This document shows positions 13,101 through 24,200 of a stretch of 64,000 nucleotides of DNA, piece after piece. The DNA comes from Acanthaster planci (taxonomy: Eukaryota > Echinodermata > Asteroidea > Valvatida > Acanthasteridae). The notes under the pieces were generated by a model. The model searched no databases, was not told the origin of the DNA, and saw only the letters and a program-made list of their open reading frames with translations. Position numbers and translations under genes: made by a program. Within the stretch, counting starts at the first letter, position 1. Every line of letters starts with the position of its first letter. The stretch lies in contig NW_019091518.1 in the NCBI RefSeq assembly GCF_001949145.1, positions 434,318 to 498,317 of the forward strand, given 5' to 3'.

Positions 13101-15755
13101 CACTTCTGTGGTGCTTGTTGTGTCGGTTGTGTTGTCCGTGGTAAGTGTGCCGGATCCATTTGTTGCCAGTTCCATGGTACCGCTTGTAGCCGCTTCTATG
13201 GTACTTGCTTCCGTAGTTATCTGGTTTGTGCGGGTTGTATTGGTAGCTTGTTCTGTTTGGGATTCTGAAGTGATGTTAATATTGACACTCGGTTCTGTAA
13301 AAGGTTCGGAAGTACCCAACGTGTCATTTGCGGAATCTGCAGCAAAACAATAACACGACATTTATTGCCTTAAGTATTTCTTTACGTTAATATTACACTT
13401 CTATAATGAACATTCCAGAACTGAATTGTTTCAAACTGCTTCAACTTTGCATTGAAATTACCATCGTTAAGCAAATTAGATAAGCCTATCATATATTCTC
13501 CTGGTTTGGAGTCATGTGAAAAAACACCCAGTTTTGTTATATTTTATATTATAGTTGGACCAAAAACAAACTTGGCTTCTTTTACGCTTGTAGGAAACAA
13601 ATTAGGCCATGGCTTATTATAACAAGGAAATTAGCAGAAAAATTTGTTACGGTACCTCTAGGTGTTGCGGTAGCGTTGTTGGCAGTGCTGCGTGTGGTTT
13701 CCAAGGTTCTTCCATATGCAATTGTGGTGTTTACAGACGTTTCAAATGTTGTCTGTCCTGCATTAAAATTTAATTGTGAAATTTAACGGCGATATGCCTT
13801 TTATTTCGATCGTACAAACGCTTATCTGAACTACTTTGAACGTGAAAAGGAAACTCCTTGGATGGATGAACTTGAACCTAAACCCACGACGTCACGGTAT
13901 TAACTCGTCTACAACAGAGACGATTATGACGGGACCATGCTACATTCGTCTGCAATACATTTTTCCTCAGACATGATCAAGCCTTTCCTCGGTCTTTCTT
14001 TTTTTCGATGCCTTCTCTTTTCCTACTAAGGTATTGACGAGTTTATAGAGATTTAAAATACCTTATATACAGGTTTTGACATCATTTGCATCAAACACGT
14101 ACTTCGCTCAAAGTGTCAAAATTTTAGACCCAGGGTATACTGGAGAGTCCAACACTCTTTCATGGACTCTGGTGACGAAAAGGGGTTAATCCGCAAACAG
14201 CGAAGTGAAACACAAATTGCTTTCATGGCAAAATTAAACTGCAAATTTTAGAACGAAGCAACTGTACTTGATTTAAGTTAAAACAAACTCTGTAGACCGC
14301 AACTGTCAACATGAAAATGCCCTGTTTAATAGGAAAGATCAGCAAAGGAAAGAACCAAGAGTCGCACTGCGCAAATTACAACCGATGTAAGGCCCTATTA
14401 TTGTAATTTTCAGTTAAAATTTTTTAAATATCTGATTACTGGGAATGTCATGTCTTGAAATCACGTTTTTAGAATGAAGTTATCCAGACACTACACACTT
14501 AGATGTTGACATAACACTGGCAAGCAAAAGGTACAATGGACCATTTTCACAGGAACCCATTTTCGATCGTTTCACCCGAAACCATGTCTTATTCAATATG
14601 ATCTATTTGGGGTTCCAAGCTTTACTTTTACATTTTTGTTAAATGTGGCTTAAAACATCTAAAATAATTTATCACAAATTGCTTTTTTTTTACCCTTGAG
14701 TTCCGAGAATAAAAAGTTTAGCTCGCCTTGAATTGAATTGGTCAACTTGTCAATAAAGCTAAATGTAATACCTGAGCTCTACGTAAGGAAAATACTTGAA
14801 AAAGTATCGATTTTGGCTGCAGATAAATGACGAAGACGCGTGGTGTGCTGTTTTTAATTTACAGACATTGCTGTTTAAAATTTGATAAATGGTATCAATC
14901 ATTGGCCAATATTTCTCTTCGCATTTGTGATACACATGTATAGAAGTCTGCAAAATATCTACATATCAAAATCATAACCATGAACAGTAAACACGGCAAC
15001 TTCATGTTTATTTGGGTGAAGAGGAACGAAAAAAACCCACACATATGTGTGCAGCATCGCTCGATATCTAGTTAATCAACAACGTGCAGACTATCGAACC
15101 GAAAGATTACTTAATCGAGCTGGTATTTGCACCAACAATTCTGGTACGAACTATTTTTGATGAGTATTGACAAATGAAGATTTTTTCAAATTTTTTAAAT
15201 TGCGGTTAGCGCACAGGTGCATTTCGTTGTTTTTTTAGTCGTTGGTATATAACGTTTGCTCTTTCGAAGTTACAGTAGTTATTTAGTCCACAAATGGCTG
15301 GTATAACCTCTGTTGTCCGTTTGTACATACAAAAGCAAGAAAATAACACTACAAATGTTAGGTTGCGATAAGCTATAAAAATAATTATGATGAAACCACT
15401 TATGCACGACCCAGTCAAAATTTTTGTAGAGCAAATACATTTTTAGACATGTGGTGGATTTTGAAGGAGTGGGAGATATTCCTTCACAATATATTTTGCA
15501 TGGACCACAAATCACTTTACGGATTATTATCACTGGGTTTATAGTACTTTCCTAAAACCCAATATTTGAGACAATACTCAGCTTGGCATTCAGTTAACAA
15601 TGACACATCCAGTGGCTTTTTCCACATTAATTATAATTTTAGATCATAATAGCAGCCATTGGTGCAAAAATGAACCCCTTACCTTGCACCATTGTCATGA
15701 TGAACAACATTACGACCAGCTCGAGGGTGCCCTGGATTTTTTGCAAGGAGCCCAT
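4167..15755 (-). CDS. Adhesion GPCR A: mucin stalk, one HYR domain, GAIN/GPS, 7TM
   Basis: Fourteen coding exons join in frame (4020 nt, 1339 aa): 15683-15755, 13656-13757, 11888-13336, 11405-11626, 10321-10434, 10013-10143, 9728-9874, 8976-9342, 8252-8454, 7566-7736, 7053-7165, 6060-6325, 5505-5571, 4167-4761. All have GT-AG borders and matching phases. Approximate residues: signal peptide 1-24, Ser/Thr-rich mucin stalk 25-541, HYR 542-615, HRM-like 616-697, GAIN 698-992 with GPS cleavage near 986, 7TM from about 1005, cytoplasmic tail to 1339. Such receptors are cell-surface proteins that self-cleave at the GPS and signal through a tethered agonist. The ligand is unknown. The gene is the tandem paralogue of the receptor at 18379-32922. 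The start ATG has a purine at -3 and G at +4. The second exon of the 7TM part carries a tract copied from the paralogue (see findings). I see no disabling mutation. Confidence 0.9.
5288..5392. mobile_element. Palindromic MITE, shortened copy
   Basis: This 105-bp element starts aatacgggcg and ends with its near complement acccgtatt. It shares the core ttggccaacgcgttgcaaac, and most of its length, with the longer palindrome at 19654-19829. Most of the left arm is missing compared with that copy. It sits in the intron between exons 4167-4761 and 5505-5571 of adhesion GPCR A. The superfamily is unclear because I see no clean target duplication. Confidence 0.7.
6179..6408. repeat. Recipient-side copy of the 230-bp tract shared with receptor B
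   Basis: Nearly identical to 20332-20561 (three mismatches). It covers most of the exon 6060-6325 and 83 bp of what is now intron, and stops inside the leftover exon fragment at 6399-6430. The break coincides with ggatgcggct, which occurs both in receptor B's intron and in the exon fragment. Confidence 0.9.
6399..6430 (-). pseudogene. Remnant 5' end of a TM2 exon with decoy splice acceptor
   Basis: On the minus strand a good polypyrimidine tract and AG are followed by codons for SLRVKIPSRI in the correct phase, the same residues that open the intact exon at 6060-6325. After about 32 nt the sequence switches to intron sequence matching the paralogue. Reading on from this acceptor hits a stop within about 17 codons. 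It is best read as the stump of this gene's original exon, left when a copy from the paralogue was pasted in. It could act as a decoy 3' splice site. Confidence 0.75.
7566..7736 (-). CDS. Adhesion GPCR A: GPS exon
   Basis: This 57-codon exon (phase 0 to 0) holds the complete GPS motif: C-V-F-W-D-F, then GDWSNKGC, then CSCNHLTSFAVLV. The four cysteines and two tryptophans of the GPS are all present. Autoproteolysis is expected between Leu and Thr of HLT, so the released fragment would begin TSFAVLV, which matches the usual tethered agonist. The exon runs directly into the linker DVFGQTRTSPAL before TM1. Confidence 0.92.
8252..9874 (-). CDS. Adhesion GPCR A: GAIN domain exons
   Basis: Three exons, 9728-9874 (49 codons), 8976-9342 (367 nt) and 8252-8454 (203 nt), make up most of the GAIN fold ahead of the GPS. 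Recognisable stretches are ITDENVDDVSDALASLTNQT (helical subdomain A) and FRTVGSSIVVAAV...LSTFSLLK (subdomain B strands). The first two exons have exactly the same lengths in the paralogue (147 and 367 nt). Several N-glycosylation sequons are present (NQT, NAS, NFS, NSS). Confidence 0.85.
10013..10434 (-). CDS. Adhesion GPCR A: HRM-like region (two exons)
   Basis: Exons 10321-10434 and 10013-10143 encode a region with the spaced pattern G-F-V-T-F-P ... TR ... C, then R-L-C-G ... W-Q-Q-P ... C. This resembles the hormone-receptor-like module often found just before GAIN domains in adhesion GPCRs. The conserved Trp, Pro and paired cysteines are visible, but the match is partial, so I call it HRM-like. 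The second exon is 131 nt in both paralogues. Confidence 0.65.
11405..11626 (-). CDS. Adhesion GPCR A: single HYR domain exon
   Basis: One symmetric phase 1-1 exon of 222 nt encodes about 74 residues with HYR hallmarks: a KCP start, V-T-W-P-P-P, ASGSQFSIG, VVCDVRDNFGNEARCSFTV. HYR domains are immunoglobulin-like extracellular adhesion modules. The exon is shorter than the 246-nt HYR exons of the paralogue and clearly diverged from them. It lies between the mucin stalk and the HRM-like region. Confidence 0.88.
11888..13336 (-). CDS. Adhesion GPCR A: mucin-type stalk exon
   Basis: A single 1449-nt exon (483 codons, phase 1-1) is dominated by Thr, with Ala, Glu, Ser and Asn, and has many NTT, NIT and NGT sequons. 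Its 5' part consists of three 126-aa repeats that begin near EPFTEPSVNINIT and contain sub-repeats GTMELAT and TTDNTTDTTSTTEV. The 3' part is a more diverged Thr/Ala/Glu-rich run with no long repeat. This composition predicts a heavily glycosylated extended stalk that lifts the HYR/GAIN head away from, or masks, the membrane. Long open frames on the opposite strand are a by-product of the repeat's composition. Confidence 0.9.
12167..13300. repeat. Tandem repeat, three copies of 378 bp, inside the mucin exon
   Basis: The markers ggttctgtaaaaggttcg recur at 12535, 12913 and 13291, spaced exactly 378 bp apart. The copies differ by only a few bases each, so the array is young or homogenised. The period is a multiple of 3 (126 codons), so copy-number change keeps the frame. 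Within each unit a shorter block containing the codons for GTMELAT is itself repeated three times. Confidence 0.92.
13656..13757 (-). CDS. Adhesion GPCR A: short Thr-rich exon
   Basis: This 102-nt phase 1-1 exon encodes QTTFETSVNTTIAYG and a further Thr/Ala/Asn-rich segment. It continues the mucin-like composition upstream of the large stalk exon. Borders are a good AG acceptor at 13757 and a GT donor before 13656. Confidence 0.75.
15683..15755 (-). CDS. Adhesion GPCR A: signal-peptide exon
   Basis: The ATG at 15753-15755 opens MGSLQKIQGTLELVVMLFIM, a good signal peptide of about 25 residues. The exon ends GTG CAA G before a GTAAGG donor, phase 1, which matches the next exon. The frame stays open upstream to 15902, but that extension is basic, not hydrophobic, and partly overlaps a MITE. 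I prefer the internal ATG for this reason and for its context. Confidence 0.72.
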
Positions 15756-15868
15756 CTCCGTACTGCCACTACGCTCGTTCACAGTCAGGGATCTTCGCCT
15801 AGGAATCTCTTCGTCGACTCTCATCCGAAACCGTTCTGCTCGTGTCGCATTTGCGGTTGTCGGCTTCA

Positions 15869-16058
15869 ATAGGTGCGTTCGCGCGGTTACTCCTGTTAAC
15901 ACCAGTAGGATGCATGCGCATTACACTCGGGTACAGGAGTATATACTCCCCCTCTAGCGAAAGTATACTCTCGCTGACCCTCGGGTCGTACTCCGGCCGT
16001 TCGAGCGCTCAGGAGTATGCTCGTGTCAACGCGAGTTGCTAGCTCGAACGCGCCCTAT
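15869..16058. mobile_element. Probable MITE at the 5' end of adhesion GPCR A
   Basis: The left end ataggtgcgttcgcgc and the reverse complement of the right end, atagggcgcgttcgagc, form imperfect inverted termini. Inside are the self-complementary ggagtatatactcc (15936-15949) and related gagtat blocks. CpG content is much higher than in the flanks. It lies about 110 bp upstream of the chosen start codon, so it may contribute 5' UTR or promoter sequence. No coding capacity or clear target duplication is visible. Confidence 0.45.
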
Positions 16059-18378
16059 AAAACGATTGGCTCGTCCGAAAACTTTCGCTTTCAAACAGCG
16101 TTGGTATTGAATTTTGTGGGAAATAGTGACAAGAACTAACAAATGACAGAGAATCAACAAACTATGAGTGTTAATGCTGTTTGCTTGTTATTTCAGTTCA
16201 TTTTTAACGTGTGCTTCCCTACAATAGCATAGATATTGATGTGTGAAAGCCAGTTTCTTTATACGATTCTAAATTTGAATTTTAGAATAATCTATACCTG
16301 TTTTATAATGTTAAAATTGCTACTCTCGCCATAAACTGTCCTATGCTATAACAAAAGAAACGAAACGTTTACGCAGTGGCCGATGCTCAGTATTGTCACA
16401 GCGTGGTTGAACTTCAATATTGAAAGTGATGGTAGACTATTGTAATTAAGACTGAGATCCGAACGTATTCATGGTCAGTCAGCTGCGGTGCTCGAAAACT
16501 GCCCACAACGTAAAAGGGTGGATCCTGAGTTAGATTTTCTGAGGGGGGAGATGCAACAATTTGGGAATCTATTATTGCAACCCTTGATGGCCTTGAGGAA
16601 GGTAGAGGCTGGATTCGGACGCCTTAACTCGCTTTGGGAAGGAAGGCAATGTTGTACCCCTGAGTCGTCTCCCTGTCATCATTAACGGTCCCGTTGCCCT
16701 CAGGGTCCATCAATGACCACCAATGACCGCGTACTGTTTGACCATTTGCTAACGCTATAGTGCGTTACAGCCGAGGGATCCTTTTAAAATTCGTTTGAGG
16801 ACAAAAGTTTTCAACAGTAAATTTCAAAGCTTTCTCTCGCTGTCAGTCCCTGTCTCCACATTTAGTTACAACAGAGACCACCGTGCCATGACAACCAACT
16901 GTTATAGAAGAGCCGCACTTGGAACTCACATGGATGGCGTTCTCAACCAACCTACACCATCTTTACCGCCTGCTTTATCCCACCTGTTCTCTCGTCATTG
17001 TTGCTATGGAAACCAACCAACAAATACATCGACAGGAGAATTCAACCTTTGAAATCCAATACGGTAGTATACTTTATACAGAGAAAAAGTCACGAGAGCT
17101 TTGGCAGCCACCTGCCTTCTGTAATTTTTGCCATTGAAACCTAATTACAGTGCAAATACGCCATAATTCAATACATCCATTTCAAAACTTGAGCTACTGA
17201 GTGAACACAGAATTATCCTTTTCTATCAAGTGTAAATTTAACACCAATTTTGTGTAGGGAAATTGAATTTTTCCCCGCAATATTCTTCGAGCCTGTATGC
17301 TTGTCCGCTGATATACATCGGAACCTTCTACATGGACTTGCATATCCAGGGCCATGATTTTCAGCCTGGGTATCTATTGAAATGGCGTCGACCTTTTCAG
17401 ACTTTTATGCAGTAGATAATCGTTTCGTGTGGATAAATTATGTTAAACATTTAGTCGTTTTTCGAAGGAAGTGTGAGTTACAGCTTAATCTAAGTTCTAC
17501 AGCCACTGACGTTTTACTTATCCCCAAGGTTCAATAACATGGTGCTAATCGCAAAAATCCAGAAGGCAGGTTAAGAAATCGAATGTTACAGCTTTTGAAC
17601 AGCTCAGTGGCAGCAAGTGCCCTTCAAGTCGCGTCTGAAATATTTTGCTACGGCTGGAGTAAGCAGGCGCCTCTATGAAAGCCACCAGGCGGTGGTCTCA
17701 GCCGTTTCCCGTAGACTTGTGTGTGACTGCCGGCCGTAGCCAAATGTAATTCTATCACAGCCCTCTGTCATTGCTTGGCTGTAAAGTGCCATCTCTGTTT
17801 CACACACGTTTTCAGTATATAGGCTAAATTTGTACTCTTCAGATCGTGTGCATATAAACATTAGAATATTGAATTAGTTTACAGACGGATTTATTATGGT
17901 CTACTCTGTGAAATTTCATTTCAAATAAATGATATGGGTATTCTAAGAAGACTTAGGATTTCTAAAGAAAAATCCTTTCCAATTCAAAGACTACGCAGCC
18001 TTAGCATTATTAGCGGAGATACTCTTGCTAAAGACAGGGCTAAGTATGGCATTCTCATTTTTCAATAAAATGCAGCAGTATAATAAATATGGCATTCAAA
18101 ATCACGATGCTGTTGTTACAGTTTATAGGAGAAAATGTAGCACTTTTTTAAGTATAACGCAAAGAAAAACTGAAGAATTAGAGAACATATCAAAGAAATG
18201 AACTACAAATACATCACATAAATTGAACATTTGTTTCGGTGATTGTTCTTGAAATGAACTTCTTCTTTGATATTTTTAAATTTGACGTTTGAATGAAAGC
18301 GGCGGCTTAGGTCTCGACATGGAAATAGAATGAATTCCTAATGACGATTTAGAGGATTTAAGAAACAACTTCTGGTGT
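16059..18378. other. Intergenic region between the two adhesion GPCR genes
   Basis: About 2.3 kb with no recognisable exon on either strand. It should contain the upstream region of receptor A (minus strand, left side) and the 3' UTR of receptor B. A minus-strand AATAAA lies at 17890-17895, roughly 490 bases past the stop codon of receptor B, and is a plausible poly(A) signal. Otherwise I see nothing. Confidence 0.5.
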
Positions 18379-21205
18379 TCAACGATGTAAGTTCGTACCA
18401 CTGGCCATTCCAAACCCACTGTCCATCACGGGGACGCAGAAAGGATGTTCTTGGTCATCGTCTGGGGAAGTCGACATGGTCAGACTTCGGTTGGGTAGCT
18501 GGATCAGCTTATCCTGGGACGGGTACCGGGTGCCGCTGTTGTACTTCTTCAGGGACGAGAAGCTGATCTTCAGCGCGGCGCGGGCCCGCCGCCGGACGCA
18601 CCGCGCCAGCACGACGCGTGTGGTCTCCTGGCGCACGCAGAACAGCAGGAAAATGAAGAGCCCCTGCAGCGAGTTGAAGACGGAGAACAAGACCTGGAAG
18701 GCGAAGCTGGATGACTCGAAGACGGTCAGGATGCCGAAGACCCAGGTCAGGCCCACCAAGTTGCAGATGGCAATGGCATTCTGTGCTCGAGTCATCAATC
18801 TCTGCCGCATGTGCGCAGAGCCTCGAAGTTTCCCTGGTCGGTACATGTTGGCCATCACCAAAATAAAAATGGCGGTGTTGTACACCACAACAATACCGAG
18901 GACTAAGAGTTGGCCGTAGTAAAAGGCGTTACCGGTCTTCAAATAGCAACTACAAATCAGAGTAAAAAAATAAATCAAACAACTAGAGGACGGTAAATTT
19001 ACCATCTTTCTTAAACGCAAGAACTCATACAAGATAAGAGTGTCAAAACTTAAACTTGTGTTGCCAAACTTCGAAAGATTTTATGTATTTAGCGCAATAT
19101 CACTGATCAGAAGAGTGAACTTACAAACTGGTGTTTTGGTACTGAGTGTAGTCCACAGACAAGATTATGATGACAATGAGCAAAGGAACACCTGTCAATT
19201 ATCAAAAAACAATGTCTTTCAGAAATTACTGTTTGTTTGCTGTTTGTTTTACTTGATTTTCAAAGAAAGGGCACTGTTTACTTTTTCTTTGCTGTTTATT
19301 TTGCTTTATTTTCAAAGAAAGGGCACCCTATAAGCCTGAATAAGCTGTAATGCCACAAGAAAACGACGTGACTCAAAGAGCATATGACGTGATGTTGAAA
19401 TACTCAGAACGGGCATTTTGGCCTAAAAGCTGTCGGCGTTACAGATTGATGTCGGTACAAATTGATGACCGCCTTGTAAAAAAGATTGAAAGAAAGGGAA
19501 GCGTTTAGATCCTATATTTTTAGATTCCTTCGAAAGTATAGTTATTCTCTACAGAGGCTTAAAGGAGATGAAACTAATTTACATACTTTGCATTAAACGA
19601 AATGTTGGTTGGAATTTTCGTCATTTGTCTGGCTATGTGGTCTGAATTAACTTAATACGGCCGTTTCATAATAGTGCGCCACCAAGAGTTCGCAACACGT
19701 TGGCCAATCACAACGCGCGAAATTTATCGACCCTTTCCAAACGCGCATTGCGTCGACAAGTTTCGCGCGTTGTAATTGGCCAACGCGTTGCAAACTCTTG
19801 GTGGCGCACTATTGTGAAACGGCCGTATTGTCCTTATGTCCGAATTTGCCCAAAGCGCATAGGCCTACATACAGGCGGAAGCTGCATTGTCGGGCTATTC
19901 GCTCTTTGCACACTGTCGCCATATTAGGCAGCTTGTACAATCGCGTCAGAATCGCGTCAACACAGCTTGTGAAATATTGTCCAATCGCATGGTATAAGAG
20001 CAGACGCAGCACGACTATGACTACGGCGGCAGCTTGCACTCAAAGAGTCAATATCGTTGCTCAATTTTTTTCTTAGGCTGTTCGAATCTGTTGTCTAGAG
20101 CTAGGTCTAGGTCTTCACTCCATTAATACGCTGAGACGCGCAGACAATAGACCTAGACGCAGCTCTAGGAAGCTCTGGAAGCCCTTGGACACGGCCTAAA
20201 TTAGAGCAAACTCACCCCAGGCTACGGCAGAAGCCTTCAGCACAAAATGCCGGCGTTGGATGTTGAAAACTTTGACCAAATATAGGTACAGGTTTGTGGC
20301 CTCCACAGCCATCCAGGCTAGTGAGGCCAGGGTGAAGTAATGGAGTAAGACGGCCACAACCAGGCAGCCGTGACCGGAGGAGGTCTGCTCAATGCCAACC
20401 AAGAAGATCAGGTAGAGACACAGGAGGGAGAAACAGAGACAGATCAGGATGCGGCTGGGGATCTTGACTCGCAGCGATCTCGGGTAGAGGAGAGAGGAAG
20501 ACACCAAAGATGAGAAATTACTTCAGCAGTTCACTTCAATATGCAACACCTGGATGCGGCTTGAAATTACACAAAGGTTTTCGGTGGTGGCTGCGGCTAC
20601 TTCCTTTGGAGTCAAGCGTAATTTCAAGCCTCAGTCCTGCAAGTATGTCGGTACAGAGTATTCTTTGGAATATTTGAAACGAAAAAAAAAAAGAAATTTG
20701 AAGAGCACAACGCGAGGGAGTATTTTTTGTTGTTGTTCCCCGAAACGATTTTTTTAATGATAACATGCCTACCAATTAAGCCTCCTTTTCATTTTGTTTC
20801 CAAAAGCTGTGTTCAAAAATCGAAGAATGTTTAATTCATCACAAATTTGAAATTATTCAATACAGTAGATGCATGCAAACCAAACTGTCATGAAATTCAA
20901 CTTTATTGCTTTCTACTCCTAGGGTTCCCCAAATAAAAACTTAACCTCATTTAATATAGCAGACTCATAAATAAAGTGTACAATTACAATAAAGAAAAGG
21001 AATTGGCTTTGCGCATGTCTGTGGTAGGTGAAATACGTAATGGGAGCGAAGGTGTACTTTAAGACTTTAAAGCACTTAGAGGATCTACTTACTCAATCGA
21101 CAAATAAATGCCAAGGGTGACAAGGAGTCCAATAATGGACACCCCGCAGCCGATCTTGCTGATGATATCAAGCGCTGGACTGCTCTTTTTCTGACCATAA
21201 ATATC
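18379..21205 (-). CDS. Adhesion GPCR B: 7TM and cytoplasmic tail (four exons)
   Basis: Exon 21093-21205 gives the linker DIYGQKKSSPAL and TM1. Exon 20216-20478 gives TM2-TM3. The 67-nt exon 19125-19191 gives TM4 and loop 2 (VPLLIVIIILSVDYTQYQ). Exon 18379-18949 opens with CYLKTG, then TM5, TM6 (NLVGLTWVFG) and TM7 (FSVFNSLQGLFIFLLFC). The tail carries a basic RCVRRRARAALK stretch right after TM7 and the motif DQEHPF near its end. Exon borders match receptor A one for one. Confidence 0.92.
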
Positions 21206-24200
21206 CTATACACGGGTAAAAAACAAAAGAGGAAATAAATGAGGACTTTATACCATACCATACATGACTCAAGATAGCTCTTCATTCTAACATAACGCTA
21301 AACTGAAGAAATGTCCGCGAGCGTGCTTTTGAGAGATTAGGATTCTGTTGCAGTTGTGGCAGAACAATGTTATGTGAACTTTCCCGTTTCCGGAATCTTA
21401 TACTTTTGGACACTAACTGGCTTCATCCAGGAAATCTCGTAAGGTTGCCTCCTGTATCTATTACTTTTACTTTGCAAAGGGGAGCAGGTTATATCTCTTA
21501 CCACCAGCACGGCAAAGCTAGTGAGATGATTACAGCTGCATGTCGTCAGCCCCAGAGAGTCGGTGGAGACAGTCTGGCACCCTGCATTCGACCAATCTCC
21601 AATGCCGTGGTTCAAAGTGAAATCCCAGAACACACATTCTCGGGTTTCCTCGGCGATTCTCCTGCCTTCCGCCACCTTCAAACAGAGTTGAAACCCCGCG
21701 CATAAATTGTTAGTAAAACTGACACGCACGTTTGGTGGCTCCTTATTGCTCCATTCCTCCACGTGTCCTCATATTAAGTGAACGAATAACCTCGTTAACA
21801 GATTTAATAGATTAAATAGATCTCGTCAATAGACCATTAGATAACAGATGGACATTTTGCAAATAACACATTGGCATTTTGCAACGACTGCTATGATTTG
21901 CCTGGTGTTGAATCTGCGTGAGGTAGTCCAAATAGAACAGTCAGGCGCATTTTTTTTTCGTTTTATTGTTTCTTTTCATTTTTCTCCACCCTGTACCAAA
22001 CGAATAATGAAAAACTATGAGGGGGCCCCTTACTCAGTTAGCAGAGCAGTATTCGATTCACGGGTGTGCTAAATAAGTTAAGCTGCTAGGGTAACTTTGT
22101 CCAATTGAATTTACTCGAGGACTTCCTGGACAGTTCACACTTCAATTTACACTACACTTTACCGACAGTGCTTTTGGATATCAACGTTGCGTTTTGGACA
22201 TCAAAAATATTTTCGGACATCGACCATGGTTTCGGAAAATACTCCAGGACATCAATAGCAGAAACAATAGTTCTGAAAATCAACAACGTTTTGGGACAGA
22301 ATAGAGAGTCCTACTTTTGACTGTGGTTAATCAGGAACAGGTGGATTTCCTGATTTCATTTTGTATTTGATAATAACAGTCTTTTTGGCCAAAAAAGAGG
22401 ACGATGGCATTAATCTTACACAAGGATTTGTGCCGTTTATTTTCTTCTACATTTCTCCAGAAGGAAAACTCCAAGAGCTTGAGGGAGTGAGAACATCCCT
22501 TCACAAATCCATAATAACACTCGGTCAGGCCTTTGTGAACATATCCTTTACTTACATTTGTGGTTAGACGGAACGTGCTCACGACTGAAGAGTTAAGGGG
22601 AAGATTCTCAACTCTGACCCCGTGAAAAGCGGCTGTGACGATCCTGCTGCCGACAACTCGCTGCTTTGTCTTTCCTTCACGGACACTCTTGGATTGAAAG
22701 AGGGTGCTTTTCTGGTAGATTCCAAAACTGACGGGCAAGTGATCGTTCTCTGAGTATTTTAAGGAAGCGTTATGTTTTTTATCAGTGAAAGAATCTTTTT
22801 ATGGTTATGTGATGGTTTATTTTTGAAAACTATTGGAGCCCTTCGCACATTATATTACAACATATGATGAAATAAAATGAAAACCAGTAAAAAGGAAACA
22901 CCATGAGGTTAATTGGCTTGAAGCCAGGGCCATAAGGGTGTGGCTCTTATACAAAGCTAACACAAAATTCCAAACCATAATCGTTAAAAAATGGTTTGTG
23001 GTTCATAAACCACTTTATTGTTAATTTTTTTTTCGAGAAAGAAATTTAATGTTCTGCATCCGTTTATCAACGTGTCTGTTCTTGTCTCAGATGCAGGAAA
23101 ATTCTGAGACAGAAACTAAGAAGGCAGTTCAAACTTTGAACGAATCATAAAATCGCATCCCCAAGTCAAGAGATGCAAAGCGACTACTGTACCCGGTGGT
23201 GAAGGAAGTAGATCAACTATTGCCCCGGGCAAATAGATCTTGGTCTCGATGTTCTCATCACGGACGCCATCACCGCCGGTAAGTGTCACAATGGAGTCTT
23301 CAGTCAGGGCACCGCTACCAGACTCGTTGTAAATTGTCGCGAACAGCAGCCCGCCACTCAGCGTCGCCAGCGGCAAGTTGAACGCCTCGACGCCAAGGCT
23401 ACCCGCCACCGAGCTGAAATTGCCGCCCCGAGAGAGCGCGTAGGATACTTGCTTCTCGAGGGACTGAACCAAGCGAGATGACGAATTCGTAGGCGCGCCG
23501 AAGGCGCTCGCTGGGACCTGAAGCAGGTTGTTGACGGCAAGCACGACCTGCTCAGTGGTCTGGTGTCAAAAGAGCGATCAGATTTAAATGGCGGACACTA
23601 GGGCAAGTTTCAGTGAAAACTATCAGGCACGAGACTTTATAGCTAAACTTCTTGTTCATTTTGATGGGGTTTTGGTCTGTTATCTTGATCTGTTGAAGGT
23701 GTCGGTACAAACAAAGGTTTCATCTATGTTTCCGTGGCGATACAACCTATACAGATTGCCCTGGTAAAACGAAGTTATTAAATTAAACAGATAGCTACCC
23801 ACTTTTTGCGGTCCTTTGCAAAGAACAGTCGATACAACGTGGAAATCTCTTCGAGGCTTTTCAAATCGCACATCATGCTACAAAAAGGTGTCATGAAAGC
23901 TCAACTGGCATACTTAAGAACGGAAACATTAAGTCATGGCCTGCCATGCCACATTCTGGACAGCTTTGAAAACATCGTAGCTTGACTCACCGTGGAAGAT
24001 GTGTCCCCGACGCCGATAATGCTGTCTAGTACATCAGCTGATGACTCGATGCCCTCACTGTCGAGGGAGGATGGGTCATCTGTGAGGTCCAGAAAAGCTT
24101 TAGCGATGCCGTTCACATTGTCCTTCGTGACGGGGTACTGTACAAAAAGGAATAACTCAAATGTGAATGGCAGACCGTAACGAAATTGCCGTACAATAAT

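Noticed and set aside
11911-13353. Several long plus-strand open frames rich in Val and Ser
   Set aside because: They are antisense shadows of the Thr-rich mucin exon; the repeat's composition removes stop codons on both strands. The minus frame has proper splice sites and phases.
5288-19829. Idea that the shared palindromic MITE predates the gene duplication
   Set aside because: The two copies lie in different introns once the TM4 exons are placed, so they are not orthologous insertions.
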